Assembly: GCA_031264885.1 (NCBI GenBank)
Contig: JAISDM010000288.1
Span: 1-6,844, forward strand
DNA from: Peptococcaceae bacterium
Lineage (GTDB): Bacteria > Bacillota > Peptococcia > DRI-13 > UBA5745
Length of the DNA: 6,844 bases
Reading direction: 5' to 3'
Shown here: positions 1 to 5,137 of the stretch, in pieces
How positions within the stretch are numbered: position 1 is the stretch's first letter
How the letters are laid out: the number at the start of each line of letters is the position of its first letter
Made by a program: the position numbers and the translations under genes
The notes under the pieces: model-generated
The model's input: only the letters and a program-made list of their open reading frames with translations
What the model was told of the DNA's origin: nothing
Database searches by the model: none

Positions 1-411
1 TTATGGCATCTGTTTCTGCCCGCGTTCACTTTGGGTTTTTCGCTGATGGCGCTCATCGCCCGTATGACGCGCACTTCAATGCTTGAGATCATGAGCGAGC
101 AATACATGACGACGGCCAGGGCAAAAGGGCTGCCGTATTCCCGGCAAATCATGAAGCACGCCTTCAAGAACGCCACGATTCCTATTGTCTCTGTCCTCGG
201 CATCCAAATGGGAAGACAGCTCAGCATGGGCATGATTGTCGAGACGGTCTTTTTCCGTCCCGGGCTGGGCTCCTATCTGCAGACCGGCATATTGAATCTG
301 GATTATTCGACGATCCAGGGGACGGTTATTTTCAGCTCCCTGGTGCTGATCGTCATCAATATTCTTGTGGATATTTCCTACATGCTGCTGGATCCGAGGA
401 TCGAATATTAA
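1..411 (+). CDS. dppB: Dipeptide/oligopeptide ABC transporter permease, DppB/OppB type (3' part only)
   Basis: This is the C-terminal 136 residues of an inner-membrane permease of the Dpp/Opp family; the frame is open from base 1, so the missing N-terminal half lies outside the window (family members are usually about 300-340 residues). It would pair with DppC to form the translocation channel. The visible part starts in a membrane segment (about residues 4-20). The cytoplasmic EAA coupling loop follows (about 33-58, core TARAKGL), where the ATPase docks. Two more hydrophobic segments follow (about 60-83 and 105-127), and the protein ends in the family-typical LLDPRIEY. A TTG codon at 31 can be read as a start but sits inside a membrane segment, so it is not the true start. 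The stop is TAA at 409-411, 33 bases before dppC. The family call is secure; the dipeptide substrate is inferred from family only. Confidence 0.95.
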   Translation, partial: LWHLFLPAFTLGFSLMALIARMTRTSMLEIMSEQYMTTARAKGLPYSRQIMKHAFKNATIPIVSVLGIQMGRQLSMGMIVETVFFRPGLGSYLQTGILNLDYSTIQGTVIFSSLVLIVINILVDISYMLLDPRIEY

Positions 412-444
412 GGACTGTTCCGATCTGAAAAGGAGGCAAAGACA

Positions 445-1344
445 TTGGAGACAAAAACAGCCGTTACTTCAAGGCGTCTCGAAGAATTCGCGCGGCTGCA
501 GCGGATTGAAAACCGGTCAAAGATTTCAAAGAAGATTATGCGCAACAAGGGTACGGTGATGGGGATCGCGGTCTTGGTCTTTGTGATCGTTCTGGCCGTG
601 GCCGGGCCGCTGTTCGTGAAATACAGCTACACGGAAATGACGCCGGACCTCCTTCAGGCGCCCAGCGCGAAGCACCTTTTCGGAACGGATTTCTTCGGGC
701 GCGATACCTTCGCCCGGACGCTCTACGCCGCGAAAGCGTCACTGCTGATCTCGGTGGCCGCCACATTCATATCGGCGATCATCGGCGTGTTTCTGGGAAT
801 GCTTTCCGGATACTACGGCAAAACCGCCGACCGCGTCATTATGGGCATAAGCGATGTTTTTCTCGCGGTTCCCGTGCTGCTGTTCGCCGTTTGCATCATC
901 GCGGTATTCGACAGAGGCACGGCGGTGTCGATCGCCGCCATTACCATCGGTTTCATTCCCAGCTTCCTCCGGATCGCGCGCGGTCAGGTACTCTCGTTAA
1001 AGCGGCGGGAATTCGTGACGGCGCTTAATTCGATGGGCATTTCAGATTTCAGCGTTATTTTTCGGCACTTATTGCCCAACGTCATAGCGCCCGTCGTCGT
1101 GATGGCGACCATCAGCGTCGGTTTCGCGGTGATTATCGAATCGGCCCTCGCTTATATCGGGATGGGCGTCCCGATTCCCGGCTGTTCGCTGGGCTCTCTC
1201 GTCATGGAGGGGCGTTCTTATATCACGACGGGCGGTTGGTGGCTGTCCACCCTGCCCGGCTGCTACATCGTTCTGATCGTCATCGGGTTTAATCTTTTCG
1301 GAGACGGGCTCCGCGATATTCTGGACATTCACGATATAACCTAA
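445..1344 (+). CDS. dppC: Dipeptide/oligopeptide ABC transporter permease, DppC/OppC type
   Basis: This is the second channel subunit, 299 residues, a normal length for DppC. The start is a TTG at 445, chosen because AGGAGG at 431-436 lies 8 bases upstream and the N-terminus then has the usual length. A basic cytoplasmic tail (1-36) precedes the first membrane helix (about 37-57). The conserved extracytoplasmic segment HLFGTDFFGRD (78-88) is typical of DppC/OppC. Further helices follow at about 99-120, 130-155 and 160-175, then the EAA loop (about 188-212, core TALNSMG, ending RHLLPN), which docks on an ATPase. The C-terminal family block GFNLFGDGLRD (281-291) is present, but the usual LDPR at the end reads LDIHDIT, so the DPR triplet is lost. 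The gene lies 33 bases after dppB and 25 before dppD, in one operon. Family assignment is near certain; substrate is not visible. Confidence 0.96.
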   Translation: METKTAVTSRRLEEFARLQRIENRSKISKKIMRNKGTVMGIAVLVFVIVLAVAGPLFVKYSYTEMTPDLLQAPSAKHLFGTDFFGRDTFARTLYAAKASLLISVAATFISAIIGVFLGMLSGYYGKTADRVIMGISDVFLAVPVLLFAVCIIAVFDRGTAVSIAAITIGFIPSFLRIARGQVLSLKRREFVTALNSMGISDFSVIFRHLLPNVIAPVVVMATISVGFAVIIESALAYIGMGVPIPGCSLGSLVMEGRSYITTGGWWLSTLPGCYIVLIVIGFNLFGDGLRDILDIHDIT

Positions 1345-1369
1345 ACAGCCTAAAACAGGAGGACGCGTC

Positions 1370-2386
1370 ATGACCGAACCCTATGTAAACGTTCAAAATC
1401 TCACGGTCGCCTTTCAAACCGGCCAAGGCTTGTCCATCGCCATTGACGGCGTCAGCTTCGATATCAACAAGGGAGAGATCGTCGGCATCGTCGGAGAATC
1501 CGGGAGCGGAAAAACAGTCGCATCGAAGGCATTGATGCGCCTTTTGGACTGCCCGCCGGCGGATATCCGCGCGGACGCGATGGAAGTGAGCGGCGAAAGC
1601 GTGCTGAACAAAACCGAAAGAGAGATGTGCAAAATTCGCGGCGACAGGATGTCCATGGTCTTTCAGGAGCCGATGACATCCCTCAATCCGGTACTCACGA
1701 TTAAGACACAGCTTTGTGAGGTTTTGCGGATTCACCGGAATCTGAATAAGAAAGAAAGCGTCGAACAGGCCGTGGATCTGCTGCGGCTCGTCGGCATCCC
1801 GGAACCGGAAAAACGTCTCAGGGAATATCCGCACTCACTGTCCGGCGGTATGCGCCAGCGTGTGATGATCGCCATGGCGCTGGCATGCAGGCCGGATCTT
1901 CTGATCGCGGACGAACCCACGACGGCCCTGGACGTGACAATCCAAGCCCAGATTCTTGATCTGATCAAACGGCTGCAGAAAGAATTCAGCACAAGCATTA
2001 TGTTAATTACCCACGATCTCGGCATCGTGGCGGAGATGGCCTCCCGGGTCGTGGTCATGTACGCCGGAAACATCATGGAAAAATGCACGGTGGAGCAAGT
2101 CTTTACAAACGCGAAGCATCCGTATACGAAAGCGCTTTTGGAGTGTATCCCGACGGGGCGCCGGTCCGACGGGAAGCTGCGCGTTATTCCCGGCACGGTG
2201 CCAAACGCTTTTGAGTATCCGAAGGGCTGCCGGTTTCAGACGCGCTGCGAGCACGCGAAAGAAATTTGCCGCGAAAACAAGCCGGGCATGACGGCCGTGG
2301 AAGAGGGGCATGAGCTTGCCTGCTGGCTCTACGCGTCCGAACAAACGCCGGAATCCAATACTAAGATTAAGGGCGAGGAGGTCTGA
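1370..2386 (+). CDS. dppD: Dipeptide/oligopeptide ABC transporter ATP-binding protein, DppD/OppD type
   Basis: This is a cytoplasmic ATPase subunit, 338 residues, that pairs with DppF to power import. The ATG at 1370 has AGGAGG at 1357-1362, 7 bases upstream. All ABC motifs are intact: Walker A GESGSGKT (42-49), Q-loop glutamine Q99 in VFQEPMTSLNP, signature LSGGM (157-161), Walker B LLIADEP (177-183) with catalytic E182, D-loop TALD (185-188), and switch histidine H215. The C-terminal oligopeptide/dipeptide domain starts with HPYTKALL (250-257) and holds four cysteines, C287, C293, C300 and C318 (spacing CX5CX6CX17C). This pattern is known in DppD proteins to hold a [4Fe-4S] cluster; presence of the cluster here is inferred. 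The tail after C318 (about 20 residues) is polar and poorly conserved. The stop overlaps the dppF ribosome binding region, and dppF starts 2 bases later, which suggests coupled translation. Confidence 0.97.
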   Translation: MTEPYVNVQNLTVAFQTGQGLSIAIDGVSFDINKGEIVGIVGESGSGKTVASKALMRLLDCPPADIRADAMEVSGESVLNKTEREMCKIRGDRMSMVFQEPMTSLNPVLTIKTQLCEVLRIHRNLNKKESVEQAVDLLRLVGIPEPEKRLREYPHSLSGGMRQRVMIAMALACRPDLLIADEPTTALDVTIQAQILDLIKRLQKEFSTSIMLITHDLGIVAEMASRVVVMYAGNIMEKCTVEQVFTNAKHPYTKALLECIPTGRRSDGKLRVIPGTVPNAFEYPKGCRFQTRCEHAKEICRENKPGMTAVEEGHELACWLYASEQTPESNTKIKGEEV

Positions 2387-2388
2387 CT

Positions 2389-3378
2389 GTGATATCGGAA
2401 GAAGATGTGATTGTGGAAGCAGACGGTATTAAGGTATATTTTCCGATCAAAAAAGCGCTTTCGTCGCGCCCCGCGGGATATGTAAAGGCGGTAGACGGCC
2501 TCAGCCTGGAGATACGCAAAGGGGAGACCCTCGGCGTCGTGGGGGAATCCGGTTCCGGCAAAAGCACCCTCGGGCGGGCGCTGCTGGGCCTTGAGCCGAT
2601 TACCGGAGGCGCCGTCAGGATCCACGGGAACGATATCTCGAAAATTTCAAAGAAAGACTTTCGCATGCTTCGCCGAAAGATGCAGATGGTTTTTCAGGAT
2701 CCATACGCGTCCCTGGATCCCCGCCAGCAAATCGGCGCCTGTATTGCCGAACCGATGACGGCGCATCGGCTGGCGACAAAAGACGAAGCGGAAAAACGGG
2801 CGATCGAACTGCTGGAAGTGGTTGGGCTTTCCGTGCAGCACTTTTATCGCCGCCCCCATGAATTCAGCGGCGGACAGCGTCAACGCATCGGCATCGCCCG
2901 GGCGCTCGCGCTCAATCCCGAATTCATCGTGTGCGACGAACCGGTCTCGGCGCTGGACGTGTCGATACAGGCTTCCGTACTCAACTTGCTCGTAAGCCTG
3001 CAAAGTCAGTTCGATTTGACCTATGTTTTTATCTCCCACGACCTGCGCGTCGTCCGGTATATAGCAAACCGCGTCGTCGTTATGTATCTCGGGGCGGTGA
3101 TGGAACAAGGCGATACGGATTTAATTTATTCCAACCCCTTGCACCCGTATACCAAGGCGTTGATTTCGGCCATTCCGGAAGCGGCTTACGGCGCCGGGAA
3201 GAGTCATGTCATTCTGAAAGGGGATGTCCCGAGTCCGATCAATCCGCCGCCGGGCTGCCGGATGAATACCCGGTGCGAATACGCCTGCGATATTTGTAAA
3301 CAGCAGACGCCGGAATTGCGCGAGATTGAAGCCGGGCACTTCACGGCGTGCCATATGGTGGAAATCGTCAACCAATAG
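2389..3378 (+). CDS. dppF: Dipeptide/oligopeptide ABC transporter ATP-binding protein, DppF/OppF type
   Basis: This is the second ATPase subunit, 329 residues. The GTG start at 2389 is supported by GAGGAGG at 2375-2381 (7 bases of spacing), which lies inside the end of dppD, so the two are likely translated together. The N-terminal loop PIKKALSSRPAGYVKAV (19-35) is typical of DppF/OppF and separates it from DppD. Motifs are Walker A GESGSGKS (52-59), Q-loop Q103 in VFQDPYASLDP, signature FSGGQ (159-163), Walker B FIVCDEP (179-185) with catalytic E184, D-loop SALD (187-190), and switch H217. The C-terminal domain has HPYTKALI (252-259) and cysteines C290, C296, C303 and C321 in the same CX5CX6CX17C spacing as DppD, plus an extra C300. 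It is the last gene of the permease-ATPase operon and ends only 14 bases from the stop of the opposing gene. No binding-protein gene follows on this transcript. Confidence 0.97.
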   Translation: MISEEDVIVEADGIKVYFPIKKALSSRPAGYVKAVDGLSLEIRKGETLGVVGESGSGKSTLGRALLGLEPITGGAVRIHGNDISKISKKDFRMLRRKMQMVFQDPYASLDPRQQIGACIAEPMTAHRLATKDEAEKRAIELLEVVGLSVQHFYRRPHEFSGGQRQRIGIARALALNPEFIVCDEPVSALDVSIQASVLNLLVSLQSQFDLTYVFISHDLRVVRYIANRVVVMYLGAVMEQGDTDLIYSNPLHPYTKALISAIPEAAYGAGKSHVILKGDVPSPINPPPGCRMNTRCEYACDICKQQTPELREIEAGHFTACHMVEIVNQ

Positions 3379-3392
3379 CGGGCGGCGGGAAA

Positions 3393-4886
3393 CTACCCTT
3401 CTTCGGCGTGACGTTCAAGAAAAGGCGCGAAGATCTTCGGCAGGTTGTTGTATTCCTTAATCGAAGGGATGGAATACCACTCCTTGCTGAGATAGGCAAA
3501 GAAGGCGCTGCGGATGACCGGATCGGAGATTCGGATCTGCAAGCCGGCGAACTGCTCGGTGGAGGTCACCAGGATCATTCCGTTTTCTTTGACGATGATG
3601 TTCGTGTTCCTCCAGGGCGGCAAAAACAGATTGTTGGTGGAGAACACTTTCAAACGGGGCTTTTTCTTGCAAAGCCTGTCGATCTCCCGGAGATGCTCCA
3701 AAAAAATATCGGAGCTGACGCGAAGCGGGCCGTTGCTGAATTTCACGTAATGCGGCTCCCGCAGGAAGCTTTCCGGGGATTCCGGCAGCATCAGCAAAAT
3801 ACGGAAATCATTCTGGTCGATGGAGCGTAAGAATATATTGTGCAGCGTCTCGTGGCTTTCGATCTGAGCCGCGATTTCGCCGCGGGGAAAATCGTTTTCT
3901 TCAAACAGGCGCAGAAAGAGCTTGTCGCTCATGCTGTACAGGGGCAGAATCTGCGTGCGCAGGCAATAGATCACGCCTTTTTGGGTCAGCGCGTCCTTTT
4001 GATAATTGAAAAAAAGATTCGCCTGTGATTCGCCTATTTTGTGAAAGAGCGGTTCGCAGTTCCGAAGGATGGTTTTGTAAAACTGCATAATATTTGATAA
4101 TGTGGTAGGATCTGTGATGAAATAGGATGTGGTGGTGTTTTTGTTGTCAAAAAATTCGACGCTCAATACGGCGGCGATATTTTCGAGCAGGTAAACGGCG
4201 AATTTCACAGGCGGCTCCGAAAAATTATGTTCCAGATACCCATGGGCCTGTCCTGTCGCGTACAAAGGCAGCATTTCCAGCACCGAGAACAGAATTTCCT
4301 GCGACTTCCTGTTCAGTGTATGAATCATGGTGAGCGAGCCGCCCTTCTTCAAGATTTCGCCGTAAACGCGGCTTTGATTGGGCACAAACTCGCCTCCGTC
4401 GAGAATCGCGTGCATACGCTGGCTGTCCCAGACAAACAGCTTTTGGGGCTCCGAAAAACTCAGCGCCGTATCCAGCAGCCGGGACACGCAATCGGCCTTT
4501 CCTTCCGCCCCCTTATAAACGTCAAACACGGCGTGAGACAGGACGTGGCCCAAGTAACCGCGGTCGGAAATATCGGCGCGCGTTTGGTTCTGCTCCGAAA
4601 GCCATATCTCAAGATATTCGCCGACGGTATCGGGCGCGTCCAGGATCACGCCGGGAAAGGCGTCGGCAAGGATGGCTTTGAGCCGCGCAAATTGTCCCGG
4701 CGCGTCAAGTTTAACGAAAAAACTCGCGATTTGCGCGGGATACCCCCCTTTGCCGGAAATCGGGCGCTTCCTGGTTTTCCATTTACTCACGAGCGAATAA
4801 TGAATATTCAGTTCCGCGGCCAGATCGTTACTGCTGATATGAAAAAAAGACATCAGATAAGCAAGTCTTGATTCGCCTGAGAACAT
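3393..4886 (-). CDS. Putative transcriptional regulator: N-terminal HTH plus large uncharacterised C-terminal region
   Basis: This is a 497-residue soluble protein with no signal peptide or membrane helix visible. The start is the ATG at 4884-4886 on the minus strand, with an AGGAGG core (window 4893-4898) 6 bases upstream. Residues about 7-45 read as an XRE/Cro-like helix-turn-helix: DLAAELNIHYSLVSKWKTRK (21-40) has the helix-turn-helix pattern with YSLVSKWKTRK as the likely recognition helix and a basic end. The remaining ~420 residues match no effector domain I can name. They are mixed alpha/beta in character, with a middle block around 180-215 (GGSLTMIHTLNRKSQEILF, then MLPLYATG) that reminds me of a common but undefined class of clostridial HTH proteins; this is memory, not a search. 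No kinase, receiver or nucleotide-binding motif is seen. Its position beside the transporter and head-to-head with the binding-protein gene suggests local control of peptide uptake, including its own promoter (inference). DNA-binding role is likely; ligand unknown. Confidence 0.75.
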   Translation of the reverse strand: MFSGESRLAYLMSFFHISSNDLAAELNIHYSLVSKWKTRKRPISGKGGYPAQIASFFVKLDAPGQFARLKAILADAFPGVILDAPDTVGEYLEIWLSEQNQTRADISDRGYLGHVLSHAVFDVYKGAEGKADCVSRLLDTALSFSEPQKLFVWDSQRMHAILDGGEFVPNQSRVYGEILKKGGSLTMIHTLNRKSQEILFSVLEMLPLYATGQAHGYLEHNFSEPPVKFAVYLLENIAAVLSVEFFDNKNTTTSYFITDPTTLSNIMQFYKTILRNCEPLFHKIGESQANLFFNYQKDALTQKGVIYCLRTQILPLYSMSDKLFLRLFEENDFPRGEIAAQIESHETLHNIFLRSIDQNDFRILLMLPESPESFLREPHYVKFSNGPLRVSSDIFLEHLREIDRLCKKKPRLKVFSTNNLFLPPWRNTNIIVKENGMILVTSTEQFAGLQIRISDPVIRSAFFAYLSKEWYSIPSIKEYNNLPKIFAPFLERHAEEG

Positions 4887-4908
4887 AACACCCCTCCTAT
4901 GTTTCTCT

Positions 4909-4938
4909 ATTGTACTTGATATTCAAATTTTTTGTCAA
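4909..4938 (-). promoter_or_regulatory. Sigma-A type promoter of the regulator gene
   Basis: On the minus strand, a perfect -35 TTGACA (window 4933-4938) is followed after 18 bases by -10 TACAAT (window 4909-4914, 5 of 6 consensus). The expected transcription start is near 4902, which leaves a leader of only about 16 bases, just enough for the ribosome binding site at 4893-4898. The -10 box is part of a TTGTACTT/AAGTACAA repeat copy, so a protein bound there would block this promoter. Read by eye; no transcript data. Confidence 0.65.
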
Positions 4939-5002
4939 CTTGTCTGTTTTGACATTCAAACGGAAACAGTTGCAAAATGGGGATTGTATTATTATATTCA
5001 AT
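4918..5002 (+). repeat. Three direct copies of an ATATTCAA-like 10-mer, candidate operator array
   Basis: The copies are GATATTCAAA at 4918-4927, GACATTCAAA at 4951-4960 and TATATTCAAT at 4993-5002. The second differs from the first at one base, the third at two. Start-to-start distances are 33 and 42 bases, close to three and four turns of DNA, so all three would face the same side of the helix. The first lies in the spacer of the regulator promoter, the second just past its -35 box, and the third over the -10 box of the binding-protein promoter. Operator function is inferred from this placement. The region is AT-rich, so chance must be considered. Confidence 0.4.
4970..4998 (+). promoter_or_regulatory. 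Sigma-A type promoter of the binding-protein gene
   Basis: On the plus strand, -35 TTGCAA (4970-4975, 4 of 6) and -10 TATATT (4993-4998, 5 of 6) are separated by 17 bases. The predicted start near 5005 gives a leader of about 130 bases before the ATG at 5138. The -10 box lies inside the third ATATTCAA-like repeat (4993-5002) and inside a small inverted repeat, TATTAT (4987-4992) with ATAATA (5001-5006). Both suggest that access to this box may be controlled. It is the best plus-strand pair I could find in the intergenic region. Confidence 0.55.
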
Positions 5003-5021
5003 AATATGAAGTGTCTGAAAA

Positions 5022-5098
5022 CGGCACGGCTAAAGTACAACTGCGATTCGTAGTTTGGCGCAAATACCCGGTGGAGGGGGAGGATGCCGACCTAAACT
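5022..5098 (+). promoter_or_regulatory. Possible structured mRNA leader with two exclusive pairings
   Basis: Inside the leader of the binding-protein gene, AACTGCG (5039-5045) can pair with CGTAGTT (5049-5055) across a 3-base ATT loop: seven pairs including one G-U. CGGCA (5022-5026) can close the region by pairing with TGCCG (5085-5089). A competing pairing exists: AGTTTGG (5052-5058) with CTAAACT (5092-5098), seven pairs with one G-U, which reuses the 3' arm of the first hairpin. Nothing here clearly pairs with the ribosome binding site, and no T-tract marks a terminator, so how it would regulate is not visible. It matches no riboswitch class I can defend. Confidence 0.3.
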
Positions 5099-5137
5099 AA
5101 AGTACAAGGATAAGTATAAGGAGGAAGAGGAGAAGAA

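Larger units (their letters stand above)
4910..5119. repeat. AAGTACAA repeat family in the divergent promoter region
   Basis: The 8-mer AAGTACAA occurs on the plus strand at 5033-5040 and 5100-5107, and on the minus strand at 4910-4917 (read as TTGTACTT). The two plus copies are part of an exact 11-base direct repeat, CTAAAGTACAA, at 5030-5040 and 5097-5107. A degenerate fourth copy, AAGTATAA at 5112-5119, follows the third by 12 bases, and both are followed by GGA, giving AAGTACAAGGA and AAGTATAAGGA. The minus-strand copy contains the regulator's -10 box, and the last copy runs into the binding-protein ribosome binding site. This may be a binding site at DNA level or a repeated leader element. 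Confidence 0.45.

Noticed and set aside
1..411. dppB as a truncated pseudogene starting at TTG 31.
   Set aside because: The frame is open to base 1 with family-typical sequence before position 31, so the shortness is due to the window edge.
445..3378. A nickel importer (NikBCDE) rather than a peptide importer.
   Set aside because: The same superfamily, but both ATPases carry the C-terminal oligopeptide/dipeptide domain with the four cysteines, and the nearby binding protein shows no NikA-specific sign. It cannot be fully excluded from sequence alone.
3348..4871. Several long plus-strand open frames opposite the regulator gene, and others opposite dppC, dppD, dppF and the binding-protein gene.
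   Set aside because: They lack ribosome binding sites, overlap well-supported genes entirely and have biased, family-less sequences. They are shadows of the opposite strand or other frames.
4949..4978. Plus-strand TTGACA at 4949-4954 as -35 for the binding-protein gene.
   Set aside because: The only -10 at a suitable distance is CAAAAT (4973-4978, spacing 18), a poor match. The TTGCAA/TATATT pair is better. It also forms an inverted repeat with TGTCAA at 4933-4938, so it may have another role.
5030..5098. Resemblance of the leader to a c-di-GMP-I (GEMM) riboswitch: an AAAGTACAA-like start, a hairpin, then GGCGCAAA.
   Set aside because: The hairpin loop is ATT rather than a GNRA type, the conserved part after GCAAA does not follow, and the second stem is missing. 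A covariance-model scan would settle it; a significant hit would overturn this rejection.
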